A stretch of 64,000 bases of DNA from positions 124,001-188,000 of the forward strand of contig NZ_JBBCAT010000001.1 in NCBI RefSeq assembly GCF_037203705.1. The letters run 5' to 3'. A program made the position numbers and the translations under genes. The stretch is from Prosthecomicrobium sp. N25. Lineage in GTDB: Bacteria > Pseudomonadota > Alphaproteobacteria > Rhizobiales > Ancalomicrobiaceae. Under the pieces are notes generated by a model. The model was not told the origin of the DNA. It did not search any database and saw only the letters and a list, made by a program, of their open reading frames with translations. This document shows, in pieces, positions 47,352 to 55,789 of the stretch; the stretch's first letter is position 1, and every line of letters begins with the position of its first letter.

Positions 47352-48271
47352 CACGACCCCCGCGGGTCGAGGACGTCGCGCAGCGCGTCGCCGACCAGGT
47401 TGAAGGCGAGGCTCACGGCCGCGATCGCCAGGCCCGGGGCCATGACCACCCAGGGGCTGTCGATCATGAACTCCCGACCGGTGGAGACCATCGCGCCCCA
47501 TTCCGGCATCGGCGGCTTGGCGCCCAGCCCCAGGAAGCCGAGCCCGGCCGCGGTCAGGATCACGCCCGCCATGCCGAGCGTGACGCGCACCACCACGGAC
47601 GGCAGGCACATGGGCACGACGTGCCGGACGATGATGCGTGCCGGGCTCGCCCCCTGCAGCCGCACGGCGGCGATGAAGTCGGCCTGCCGGAGCCCGAGCG
47701 CCTCGGCGCGGGCGAGCCGCGCGATAGGCGGCCAGGCGGTGAGCGCGATCGCGATGATGGCATTGGTGATGCCGGCCCCGAGCGCGGCCGCGAAGCCGAG
47801 CGCCAGGACTAGGCCGGGCAGGGCGAGGAAGACGTCCGTGATGCGCATCAGGATCTCGTCGGCCCAGCCGCCGAGATAGCCGGCGCAGACGCCGACTACG
47901 AGCCCGATGGGGGCGACGATGACGGTGACGAGGACGATGATGGTGATCGTCGTGCGGGCCCCGTAGACGAGCCGGGCGAAGATGTCCCGGCCGAACTCAT
48001 CGGTGCCGAGCCAGTGCGCCGCGGAGGGTGGCGCGAGCCGGCCCATCATGTCCTGGACGGCGGGATCGTAGGGGGTGAGCCAGGGCGCCGCCGCGGCGGC
48101 GAAGACCAGCAGCAGGATCACCGCCAGCCCGACGACCCCGAGCGGGTGCAGCGCGAACTGGACGGCGCCGCGCCAGGCCTGCTGGGCGGCGGCCTGCAGG
48201 ACGCCGTCCGGCGTCTCCGACCGGAGCCAGGCCGAGAGCCCGGTGGGCGGCGGGGTGGCGTCGGTCAGCAT
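47351..48271 (-). CDS. Peptide-type ABC importer permease (DppC-like)
   Basis: 306 residues from ATG 48271. N-terminal cytoplasmic part, then six membrane segments. HWLGTDEFGRDIFARLVYGAR and LRQADFIAAVRLQGASPARIIVRHVVP (coupling loop) are signatures of DppC/OppC. Its start touches the stop of the upstream permease. One of the two channel subunits. Confidence 0.93.
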   Translation of the reverse strand: MLTDATPPPTGLSAWLRSETPDGVLQAAAQQAWRGAVQFALHPLGVVGLAVILLLVFAAAAAPWLTPYDPAVQDMMGRLAPPSAAHWLGTDEFGRDIFARLVYGARTTITIIVLVTVIVAPIGLVVGVCAGYLGGWADEILMRITDVFLALPGLVLALGFAAALGAGITNAIIAIALTAWPPIARLARAEALGLRQADFIAAVRLQGASPARIIVRHVVPMCLPSVVVRVTLGMAGVILTAAGLGFLGLGAKPPMPEWGAMVSTGREFMIDSPWVVMAPGLAIAAVSLAFNLVGDALRDVLDPRGS

Positions 48272-49311
48272 CAGCGCGTCCTCGGGTCGAGGATCCGGTA
48301 GAGCCGGTCCGACACGATGTTGATGACGAGGACCAGGATGCCGGTGAGCAGGACCGAGCCCATGACCACGTTCATGTCGTTCATGGTGAGCCCGCGGGTG
48401 AGATACTGGCCGAGGCCCGGCCAGCCGAACACCGTCTCGATCAGCACCGCCCCCTCGATCAGCCCGCTGAAGGTCAGCGCCAGAACGGTCAGGAGCTGGA
48501 CCCGGATGTTGCGGAAGGCGTGACCCCAGATCATGCCCCGCCGGGACACGCCCTTGGCCCGGGCGGCGACGATGTATTCCTGGCCGAGCTGCTCCAGCAT
48601 GAAGCTGCGGGTCATCCGGCTGATATAGGCGACCGAATAGTAGCCCAGGATGGAGCCCGGCAGGACGATGTGCCCGAGCGCGTCCCGGAAGATCTCCCAT
48701 TCGCGGGCGAGCGCGGTGTCGACCAGCAGCAGCCCCGTCACCGGCTCGACCAGGCCCTCGTTGAGGACGTCGATGCGGCCGGAGGCGGCGACCCACTGCA
48801 GCTTCGAATAGAAGACGAGGAGGCCGACGAGGCCGAGCCAGAAGATCGGCACCGAATGTCCGGCGAGCCCGACGACGCGCGCCACATGGTCGACGAGGCG
48901 GCCCCGGTTCGCCGCCGCCGCGACGCCCAGCGGCACGCCCAGGAGGGCTCCGACCGCGATCGCCACGAAGGCGAGCTCCAGCGTCGCCGGGAAGACCGCC
49001 ATCAGGTCGGTCAGCACCGGACGGCCGGTCGTCAGCGAGTTGCCGAGATGCCCGGTCAGCACGTTGCCAACATAGGAGAAGAACTGCTGCCAGACCGGGC
49101 GGTCGAGGCCGAGCTGCTGGTAGACCCGGTCGTAGGTCGCCTTGTCGACCTCAGAGCCCGTCACGGCCAGCACCGGATCGGCCGGCAGGAGGCGGCCCAT
49201 CAGGAAGGTCAGCAGCAGGAGCCCGGCGAGCGTGACGGCGACCGACGCCGCCTTGCCCGACAGGGCCCTGAGGCCGGGCGCACGCGCGGGGCCGGTGAGG
49301 GCCGTCGCCAT
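48271..49311 (-). CDS. Peptide-type ABC importer permease (DppB-like)
   Basis: 346 residues from ATG 49311 with GGGAGG upstream. Six membrane segments; GHLGNSLTTGRPVLTDLMAVFPATLELA and FMLEQLGQEYIVAARAKGVSRRGMIW are typical of DppB/OppB/GsiC. Channel partner of the next permease. It follows the binding-protein gene by 25 nt. Confidence 0.93.
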   Translation of the reverse strand: MATALTGPARAPGLRALSGKAASVAVTLAGLLLLTFLMGRLLPADPVLAVTGSEVDKATYDRVYQQLGLDRPVWQQFFSYVGNVLTGHLGNSLTTGRPVLTDLMAVFPATLELAFVAIAVGALLGVPLGVAAAANRGRLVDHVARVVGLAGHSVPIFWLGLVGLLVFYSKLQWVAASGRIDVLNEGLVEPVTGLLLVDTALAREWEIFRDALGHIVLPGSILGYYSVAYISRMTRSFMLEQLGQEYIVAARAKGVSRRGMIWGHAFRNIRVQLLTVLALTFSGLIEGAVLIETVFGWPGLGQYLTRGLTMNDMNVVMGSVLLTGILVLVINIVSDRLYRILDPRTR

Positions 49312-49336
49312 GGTGAACCTCCCTGCGCGGGCCGCG

Positions 49337-50917
49337 TCAGTTCTTCTTCACGTCGAACCAGCGGGTCGACCAGGTCGGATGCCCGACGTAGCCGGTGACG
49401 CCCTTCTTCAGCACGTAGGGGTCGGTCCGCTGCATCACCACGATGATGGGCGGCTTCAGGGCCTTGAAGTCCGTGTCAATCTTCTCGAACAGGGCCTTGC
49501 GCTTCGCCGGGTCGGTTTCGCCCTTGCTCTGGTCGACCAGCTTGGTCAGCTCAGGCGCGTCGAAGGCGGAGCGCCAGAGATAGTAGCCACCGAGCTTCGC
49601 CTCGTCGCGGTTGTCCGGGTTGTAGGCATACTGGCTGAGCGTGCCGAACGGGTCCGGCAGCCGCGAGCCGGAGTTGCCGACCAGGACCTGGTACTTGCGG
49701 GCCCGGTAGTCCGGCACGTGCTCGCCGGGCACCACCTCGAAGTCGACGCCCGCCTTCCTGGCGCTCGCCTGCAGGGCCACCGCCATCTTGAGGAGCGGCT
49801 CGCCGGACGGGAACAGCACCTTCTTGAGGCCGTCCGGGTAGCCCGCCTGGGCCAGCAGGGCCCGGGCCTTCTCGGGGTCGTACTCGTAGCCGGCCGGCTC
49901 GCCCGCGGGCGCGCCCGGCATGCCCTTCGGGATGATCGACTGCCAGGGGAAGCCGTTGTACTTCATCGTGGTGGCGGTCAGCGCCTTCCAGTCCAGGATG
50001 TGCTGGAAGGCCTCGCGCACCAGCGGCTTTTGCAGGTCGGGGTCCTGCATGTTGAGCGCGATGTAGTAGAAGCCGAGGCCCGGGCCGGGATCGACGGTCG
50101 CGCCCTTCGCCTCCAGGGCCTCCACGTCGCCGCTCGCCACGTACTGGCCGACGTCGACGTCGCCGGCCTCGAGCTGCAGGCGCAGGTTGCCGGACTCCGG
50201 GATGTGGCGCATGACCACCCGCCGCATCGCCGGGGTCCCGCGCCAGTAGTCGGTGCGCGCGTCGCAGAGCAGGATGTCGTTCGGACGCCACTGGGTCAGC
50301 TTGTAGGGGCCGCTGCCCGCGCTGTTGCTCTTCAGCCAGTTCTGCGCCAGGTCGCCGTTGGTCTCGTTCTTGAGCGCCGTCTGCTTGTCGATGATGCCGA
50401 GCGAGGCGCCCGCCAGCGAGAAGAGGACGAGGTCGATCGCCACCGGCTGGGGCAGCTTGACCACCAAGGTCTGCGGGTCGGGCGCCTGCACCAAGCCCTC
50501 GACATTGTCCTTGGTGAAGCCCCAGAGCATGAAGTCGGCCGCCCCGACCCCGCCCATCCTGACGGCCCGCTGCAGCGTCCAGGCCGCGTCCTCGGCCGTC
50601 ACCGGGTTGCCGGACGAGAAGGTCGCGCCCTTGCGCAGCTTGAAGGTGATCGTCCGCTTGTCGTCCGAGACCGCCCAGGACTCCGCCAGCATCGGCCGGA
50701 TCTGCGTCAGGTCGCCGGGCGGCACCTCGACGAGGTTGTCGTAGAGGTTGGACAGCACCTCGGAGGGCGTGCGCGCATTGATGGCGGCGGGGTCGAGCGA
50801 CGGGACCGCGCTGAGCGTCGTGCCGATCACCAGCGCGTTCGGGGGCGACGCCGCGGAGGCGGGCGACGCGGAAAGGAGCGCGGCCGCCGCCGCGCCGGCC
50901 AGGAAATGGATCTTCAA
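49337..50917 (-). CDS. Peptide-type ABC importer substrate-binding protein (SBP family 5)
   Basis: 526 residues from TTG 50917, chosen because GGGAGG stands 8-10 nt before it and the signal peptide then starts correctly (KIHFLAGAAAAALLSASPASAA). Mature domain: NALVIGTTLSAVPSLDPA, LRKGATFSSGNPVTAEDAAWTL, and RPNDILLCDARTDYWRG, all typical of DppA/OppA-class proteins. First gene of the operon, so it is closest to the promoter with the two palindromes at 51041-51069. Ligand could be a peptide, nickel complex, opine or sugar; not decidable. Confidence 0.92.
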   Translation of the reverse strand: MKIHFLAGAAAAALLSASPASAASPPNALVIGTTLSAVPSLDPAAINARTPSEVLSNLYDNLVEVPPGDLTQIRPMLAESWAVSDDKRTITFKLRKGATFSSGNPVTAEDAAWTLQRAVRMGGVGAADFMLWGFTKDNVEGLVQAPDPQTLVVKLPQPVAIDLVLFSLAGASLGIIDKQTALKNETNGDLAQNWLKSNSAGSGPYKLTQWRPNDILLCDARTDYWRGTPAMRRVVMRHIPESGNLRLQLEAGDVDVGQYVASGDVEALEAKGATVDPGPGLGFYYIALNMQDPDLQKPLVREAFQHILDWKALTATTMKYNGFPWQSIIPKGMPGAPAGEPAGYEYDPEKARALLAQAGYPDGLKKVLFPSGEPLLKMAVALQASARKAGVDFEVVPGEHVPDYRARKYQVLVGNSGSRLPDPFGTLSQYAYNPDNRDEAKLGGYYLWRSAFDAPELTKLVDQSKGETDPAKRKALFEKIDTDFKALKPPIIVVMQRTDPYVLKKGVTGYVGHPTWSTRWFDVKKN

Positions 50918-51040
50918 GGGGTATCCTCCCGATGCTCCGCCCCTCGGGCGTTGTTCGCGCCGGATCTCCGCCCGGCTCGACGGTACGGACCGGCCCAGCC
51001 GCTCCCCACCCGGGACAACTTTCCCGAACCCCGCAAAGCT

Positions 51041-51069
51041 GTCAATAGTTGACTGGCCTGTCAATTGAC
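51041..51069. promoter_or_regulatory. Paired inverted repeats, probable operator
   Basis: GTCAA-TAG-TTGAC (51041-51053) and the perfect palindrome GTCAATTGAC (51060-51069), centres about 17-18 bp apart. Each contains a possible -35 hexamer for the importer operon. The regulator is not adjacent. Confidence 0.6.
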
Positions 51070-51193
51070 GCCGATACTCGATGAGATCAACAAAAACACC
51101 ATAAAACAGATACTTAAGAGAATATCGAACCAGCCGCCAAGAACAGCTTATGACAAGTGAATGGCGCGGGTCGGCACCCGCCGCGGGTGGATC

Positions 51194-51231
51194 GGCCGGG
51201 TCCGGCGCACCGACGCCGCGCGGACCCGGCC
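51194..51231 (-). terminator. Strong terminator of the liv/metE-like operon
   Basis: GGCCGGGTCCG (51194-51204) pairs perfectly with CGGACCCGGCC (51221-51231), 11 bp and 16-nt loop. Alternatively GGCC-GAAA-GGCC forms directly after the stop (51239-51228 on the minus strand). Confidence 0.6.
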
Positions 51232-51239
51232 TTTCGGCC

Positions 51240-52346
51240 TCAGCCCCAGACCTCCCGGGCGATCTCGACGATCATGGCGAGCTTCGCCCACTGCTCATCC
51301 TCGGCCAGCACGTTGCCCTCCTGGGTCGACGCGAAGCCGCACTGGGGCGACAGGCAAAGCTGGTCGAGGCCGACATACTTCGTCGCCTCCTCGATGCGGC
51401 GCTTCACGTCGTCCTTGTTCTCCAGCACGCCGGTCTTCGAGGTGACGAGGCCGAGCACGACCGTCTTGCCCTTCGGCAGGAACCGCAGGGGCTCGAAGCC
51501 GCCGGCGCGGTCGGTGTCCCACTCCATGAAGTAGCCGTCGACCGGCATGGTATTGAAGAGAATCTCGGCGACCGGTTCGTAGCCGCCCGACGCGATGAAG
51601 GTCGAACGGAAGTTGCCGCGGCAGAGATGCATGGTGATCGTCAGGTCGGCGGGCTTTTCCGCGAGCGCGGTCCGGACCATGCCGGCATAGATCTCCGGCT
51701 GGTGCTCCGGGTCGTCGCCGCGGGCGCGCAGCATCTCGCGCTGCTCGGGGTCGCAGAGATACGCGAAGGAGATGTCGTCGAGCTGCAGATAACGGCAGCC
51801 GGCGCCGTAGAAGTCCTTCACGGCCTTGGCGTAGGCGGCGCCGACGTCGCCGTAGAAGGCGTCCATCTCCTTGTAGACACCGGCGTTGATCATCTTCCGG
51901 CCGCCCCGGTAGTGCAGCATGCTCGGGCCCGGAATGGTCATCTTCGGCGTCGAGCCGGCCGAAACGTTGTCCTTCAGGAACCGGAAGTGCTCGATCATCG
52001 GATGGCCGGAATAGCCGACCTTGCCGGTGATGCGCAGGGCCTTGGGGACGCCGACGCCGCCCTTGAAGTTCATGCCGCTGTCGCCGTCGATGGAGACGAC
52101 GCCGTCGAGCTGCTCGAGGAAGTCGAAATGCCAGTAGGCACGGCGGAACTCGCCGTCCGTGATGCCCTTCAGGCCGATCTCCTCCTGGCGGCGGATGATC
52201 TTGCGGATCTCCTCGTCCTCCACGGCCTTCAGCGCCGCGGCGTCAATCTGCCCGGCGGCGCGTTTCTCGCGCGCCTCCTTGAGCGGGGCGGTGCGCAAGA
52301 GACTGCCGACCATGTCGGCGCGGAACGGCGGGCGGGTGCGTTGCAT
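51240..52346 (-). CDS. Cobalamin-independent methionine synthase (MetE C-terminal) family protein
   Basis: 368 residues, half the length of MetE and lacking its N-terminal barrel. The zinc ligands of MetE are all visible: HLC (His240, Cys242), EWD (Glu275) and PQCGF (Cys336). N-terminal ADMVGSLLR and DGEFRR are also family blocks. Such stand-alone proteins transfer methyl or related groups to or from a thiol; many are of unknown substrate. It is the last gene of the branched-chain-type importer operon in an aromatic O-demethylation island, which suggests a substrate-related role rather than methionine synthesis (inference). Confidence 0.87.
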   Translation of the reverse strand: MQRTRPPFRADMVGSLLRTAPLKEAREKRAAGQIDAAALKAVEDEEIRKIIRRQEEIGLKGITDGEFRRAYWHFDFLEQLDGVVSIDGDSGMNFKGGVGVPKALRITGKVGYSGHPMIEHFRFLKDNVSAGSTPKMTIPGPSMLHYRGGRKMINAGVYKEMDAFYGDVGAAYAKAVKDFYGAGCRYLQLDDISFAYLCDPEQREMLRARGDDPEHQPEIYAGMVRTALAEKPADLTITMHLCRGNFRSTFIASGGYEPVAEILFNTMPVDGYFMEWDTDRAGGFEPLRFLPKGKTVVLGLVTSKTGVLENKDDVKRRIEEATKYVGLDQLCLSPQCGFASTQEGNVLAEDEQWAKLAMIVEIAREVWG

Positions 52347-52368
52347 CGGGTTTCCTCCCTCGATGGGT

Positions 52369-53103
52369 TCAATGGGCGGCGGCGCGGGCCGGCCCCTTGC
52401 GGGCCGCCACGCCGAGGTGCAGTTCCAAGGGCGCCGGATCCTCGATCAGGGCGCGGCTGGAGCTCGCGTGCACGATCGTCCCGCGGTCGAGGATGACGGC
52501 GTCGTCCGTGACCCCGAGGATCTTCTGCGCGTGCTGCTCGACGACGATGGCCGACAGCCCCTCGTCGCGGATGATCCGCTTCAGCGCCCCGAGCAACTCC
52601 TCCACGATGATCGGCGCGAGCCCCTCGGTCGGCTCGTCGAGCAGGATCAGCCGCGGGTTCAGCACCAGCGCCCGGGCTACCGCCAGCATCTGCTGCTCGC
52701 CGCCGGAGAGCTGGTTGCCCATGTTGCGCCGGCGCTGCTCGAGCCGGGGGAAGAGGCCGTAGACCCGCCGCACGTCCCACGGACCCGGCCGGGCGACCGC
52801 GGTCAGATTCTCCTCGACGGTCAGCGACTTGAAGATGTTGCGCTCCTGCGGCACCCAGCCGATGCCGGCCACGGCCCGCCGGTCCGGCCGGACGCCCGTG
52901 ATGTCGCGGCCGTCGAGCGCGATCGTCCCGCCCCGGTGGCGCGTGACCCCGATGATGGTGTTGAGGAGCGTCGTCTTGCCGGTGCCGTTGCGGCCGAGGA
53001 CGGCCAGCGACCGCCCCGGCGCGAGGGCGAGGTCGATGCCGGAGACGACCACCGCCTCGCCGTAGCCGGCCGAGACGCGCGAGAGCGTCAGGAGATCAGG
53101 CAT
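52369..53103 (-). CDS. livF: Branched-chain-type ABC importer ATPase LivF
   Basis: 244 residues from ATG 53103, starting inside the end of livG. Walker A GRNGTGKTT, VPQERNIFKSLTVEENL, signature LSGGEQQMLAVARAL, Walker B LILLDEPTEGLAP. These are LivF features. With LivG it powers HAAT-family import. In this context the cargo is probably an aromatic acid rather than an amino acid, as known for related Rhodopseudomonas and Sphingobium-type systems. Confidence 0.94.
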   Translation of the reverse strand: MPDLLTLSRVSAGYGEAVVVSGIDLALAPGRSLAVLGRNGTGKTTLLNTIIGVTRHRGGTIALDGRDITGVRPDRRAVAGIGWVPQERNIFKSLTVEENLTAVARPGPWDVRRVYGLFPRLEQRRRNMGNQLSGGEQQMLAVARALVLNPRLILLDEPTEGLAPIIVEELLGALKRIIRDEGLSAIVVEQHAQKILGVTDDAVILDRGTIVHASSSRALIEDPAPLELHLGVAARKGPARAAAH

Positions 53104-53848
53104 CGACCGCCTCCCCGAGATAGACCGCCTTGACGCGCGGGTCGGTCGACACCGCCGCGACCGTGCCCTCCGTGAAGAGCCCGCCGTTGACCAGAACCGA
53201 GATCCGGTCCGCAAAGGAGAAGACCAGGTCCATGTCGTGCTCGATCAGGAGGACGGAGACGTCGCGCGGCAGCGCCGCGACGGTCGCCAGCAGCTCCTGC
53301 CGCTCCGCCTCCGGAACGCCCGCCGCGGGCTCGTCCAGGAGCAGCACGCGCGGCCGGCACGCGAAGGCGACTGCGATCTCCAGGAGCCGCTGCTTGCCGT
53401 ACGCGAGCGTCTTCGTGGGCTCGTGCAGGACGTCGGTCAGCCGGAACCGTTCGGCGATCTCGACCACCTCCTCGGTGACGGCCCGCTTGGAGCCGATCAC
53501 GCGCCACCAGTCCCGCCCGCTGCCGAGCCGCTCCGACACCGCGAGCCCGATCGTCTCGACCGGCGTGAAGGTGGGGAAGAGCTGGTTGATCTGGAAGGTG
53601 CGCGCGATCCCCCGGGCGACGCGCCGCTCCGGGCCGAGGCGCGTGATGACCTCGCCGTCGAGCAGGATCTGACCGGCGCTCGGGGCCAGCACGCCGGTCA
53701 GGAGGTTGATGAAGGTCGTCTTGCCGGCCCCGTTCGGACCGATCAGCGCATGCCGCGCGCCCGTCTCGAGGCGGAACGACACATTGTCCGTCGCCGTGAT
53801 GCCGCCGAAGCGCTTGATCAGGCCGCGGGTCTCCAGGACGGTCGTCAT
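53096..53848 (-). CDS. livG: Branched-chain-type ABC importer ATPase LivG
   Basis: 250 residues from ATG 53848. Walker A GPNGAGKTT, FQINQLFPTFTPVETI, LAYGKQRLLEIAVAFA in place of the usual LSYGxQRxLEIA signature, and Walker B VLLLDEPAAGV. The C-terminal HDMDLVFSFADRISVLVNGG is typical of LivG. Its start overlaps the livM stop by 4 nt. Confidence 0.94.
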   Translation of the reverse strand: MTTVLETRGLIKRFGGITATDNVSFRLETGARHALIGPNGAGKTTFINLLTGVLAPSAGQILLDGEVITRLGPERRVARGIARTFQINQLFPTFTPVETIGLAVSERLGSGRDWWRVIGSKRAVTEEVVEIAERFRLTDVLHEPTKTLAYGKQRLLEIAVAFACRPRVLLLDEPAAGVPEAERQELLATVAALPRDVSVLLIEHDMDLVFSFADRISVLVNGGLFTEGTVAAVSTDPRVKAVYLGEAVDA

Positions 53849-54873
53849 GCCCGCGCCCTCTCGGGCTCGTCGGCGGCGGTCCGGCCGCGGCCGGTGCGAA
53901 GGCCGCCCGCCAGCCCCCGCAGCCTCTCGGTAATACCCTCCCGGCCGGCGAGCACCAGCACGACCAGGATCAGGCCTATCCAGAATTGCCAGTATTGCGG
54001 CGTCCAGCCCGACAGGACGTCCTGCAGCACCTTGAAGACGATCGCCCCGACGAGCCCGCCGTACAGATAGCCGACCCCGCCGATCACGAGCACCAGGAGC
54101 ACGTCCGCCGACCGGTGGAACGCGAGAACGTCGAGGGACACGAAGGCCGTCGTCTGCGCCAGCAGGCCGCCCGCCACCCCCGCATAGGCGGCCGCCAGCG
54201 TGTAGACGGCGACGAGCCGCCGGTTCACCGGAATGCCGACCGCCCGGGCCCGCAGTGGATTGTCCCGGATGGCCCTGAGCGACAGCCCGAACGGGGACGC
54301 CACGATCCGCCGGGCGAGCACGAACAGCACGAAGGTGACCGTCAGGCTGTACGCGAACGCGACCGTGCCGAAGATGTCGAACTCGAAGCGGCCGAGGATC
54401 GGCCCCATGGCGATCCCCTGCAGCCCGTCCGCGCCGCCGGTCAGCCAGGACTCGCGGTTGGCGACCTCGGCGAGGATGAGCGCTACCCCGAGCGTGACCA
54501 TCAGCTTGGTCAGGTCCGCCCCACGCAGCACCAGGAAGCTCGTCAGGAGCCCGAGCACGGCGGCCGCCGCCGCGGCGACCAGGAGCCCGACGACCGGTTC
54601 CCCCACCCCGTGCTTGGCGAGGAGCCCGGCCACGTAGGCGCCGAGCCCGAAGAAGGCCGCGTGGCCGAGCGACACGATCCCGGCGTAGCCGAGGATCAGG
54701 TCGAGCGACACCGCGAAGAGGCCGATGATGGCGATCTCGTTCAGGATCAGATGGCGGTCCGGGAGGAGCCACAGGGTCGAGGCGGCGGCGAGCCAGAAGA
54801 GGACCTCCAGCACGCCCCACCGGCCCCTGCGGGCGAGGGCGCGGCCGACGGCGGCGACGGTGTCGGAGGGCAT
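53845..54873 (-). CDS. livM: Branched-chain-type ABC importer permease LivM
   Basis: 342 residues, about eight to ten membrane segments. ILGYAGIVSLGHAAFFGLGAYV is the LivM start motif and RAIRDNPLRARAVGIPV the coupling loop. An Arg-rich cytoplasmic C-terminus follows. Pairs with LivH to form the channel. It starts 14 nt after livH. Confidence 0.93.
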   Translation of the reverse strand: MPSDTVAAVGRALARRGRWGVLEVLFWLAAASTLWLLPDRHLILNEIAIIGLFAVSLDLILGYAGIVSLGHAAFFGLGAYVAGLLAKHGVGEPVVGLLVAAAAAAVLGLLTSFLVLRGADLTKLMVTLGVALILAEVANRESWLTGGADGLQGIAMGPILGRFEFDIFGTVAFAYSLTVTFVLFVLARRIVASPFGLSLRAIRDNPLRARAVGIPVNRRLVAVYTLAAAYAGVAGGLLAQTTAFVSLDVLAFHRSADVLLVLVIGGVGYLYGGLVGAIVFKVLQDVLSGWTPQYWQFWIGLILVVLVLAGREGITERLRGLAGGLRTGRGRTAADEPERARA

Positions 54874-54887
54874 GCGCGGTCCTCGGT

Positions 54888-55742
54888 CTAGCGGGCGCGG
54901 GCGAACAGGCCCTGCGGACGCAGGACCAGGACGACGATCATGAGCGAGTAGATGACGAAGCCGCCGAGGCCCGGCACGTAGTACTTGCCGGCGACGTCGG
55001 CGATGCCGAGCAGGAGCGAAGCCAGGAAGGGGCCCGTGATGCTGGTGGTCCCCCCGACCGTGACGACGATCAGGAAGTAGATCATGAACTTCAGCGGGAA
55101 GGTCGGGTCGAGCCCGAGGATCTCGGCCCCGAGGGCGCCGCCGAGGCCGGCGAGCCCGGACCCCACCGCGAAGGTGGTGGCGAAGATCATCGAGACGTTG
55201 ATGCCCAGCCCGCGCGCGACCCGCGGGTCGTCGACGGCCGCCCGGAGCCGGCTGCCGAACCGGGTCTTCGACAGCACGAGCTGGAGGAGGACGACGAGCA
55301 CGCCGCAGACCGCGATGATGAAGCTGCGGTAGAGCCCGACCTGGATGCCGAGCACCTCCACCCGGCCCTGGAGCCAGGACGGCAGGGTGATAAACTGCTG
55401 CTGCGATCCCATCGTCCAGTCGACCGCCGCGACCGCCATGAAAACGAGCCCGATCGAAAACAGCACCTGGTCGAGGTGGGTGCGGTTGTAGAGCCGCACG
55501 TAGAGCGTCCGCTCCAGCACGAGCCCGATCGCCGCCGGCACCAGGAACGCGAAAGGCAGGGTGGCGAGGAACGGCAGCCCGCCCCGGTTCATCAGGATCG
55601 CGGTCACGTAGCCGCCCGCCATCGCGAAGGCGCCGTGCGCGAGGTTGACGAAGTTCATGAGCCCGAGCGTCACCGCGAGCCCCGCCGCGAGCACGAAGAG
55701 CAGCATGCCGTAGGCCACGCCGTCGAACAGGATCGTGAGCAC
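54888..55742 (-). CDS. livH: Branched-chain-type ABC importer permease LivH
   Basis: 284 residues from GTG 55742. VTLGLMNFVNLAHGAFAMAGGYV is the LivH signature, and RAAVDDPRVARGLGINVSMIF the coupling loop; GGTTSITGPFLASLLLG follows. Channel half of the importer. It follows the binding-protein gene by 47 nt. Confidence 0.94.
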   Translation of the reverse strand: MLTILFDGVAYGMLLFVLAAGLAVTLGLMNFVNLAHGAFAMAGGYVTAILMNRGGLPFLATLPFAFLVPAAIGLVLERTLYVRLYNRTHLDQVLFSIGLVFMAVAAVDWTMGSQQQFITLPSWLQGRVEVLGIQVGLYRSFIIAVCGVLVVLLQLVLSKTRFGSRLRAAVDDPRVARGLGINVSMIFATTFAVGSGLAGLGGALGAEILGLDPTFPLKFMIYFLIVVTVGGTTSITGPFLASLLLGIADVAGKYYVPGLGGFVIYSLMIVVLVLRPQGLFARAR

Positions 55743-55789
55743 GCTCGGACCTTCCTTCTTTCCGCCCCGTCCCCGGCCGGGCCCGCCGG

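Larger units (their letters stand above)
50918..51239. other. 322-nt promoter region of the peptide-importer operon
   Basis: The part from 51041 to about 51160 is clearly AT-rich compared with its surroundings. It holds two GTCAA/TTGAC inverted repeats and, at the right, the terminator of the upstream catabolic operon. Both repeats contain TTGACA-like -35 hexamers reading left. Confidence 0.55.
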
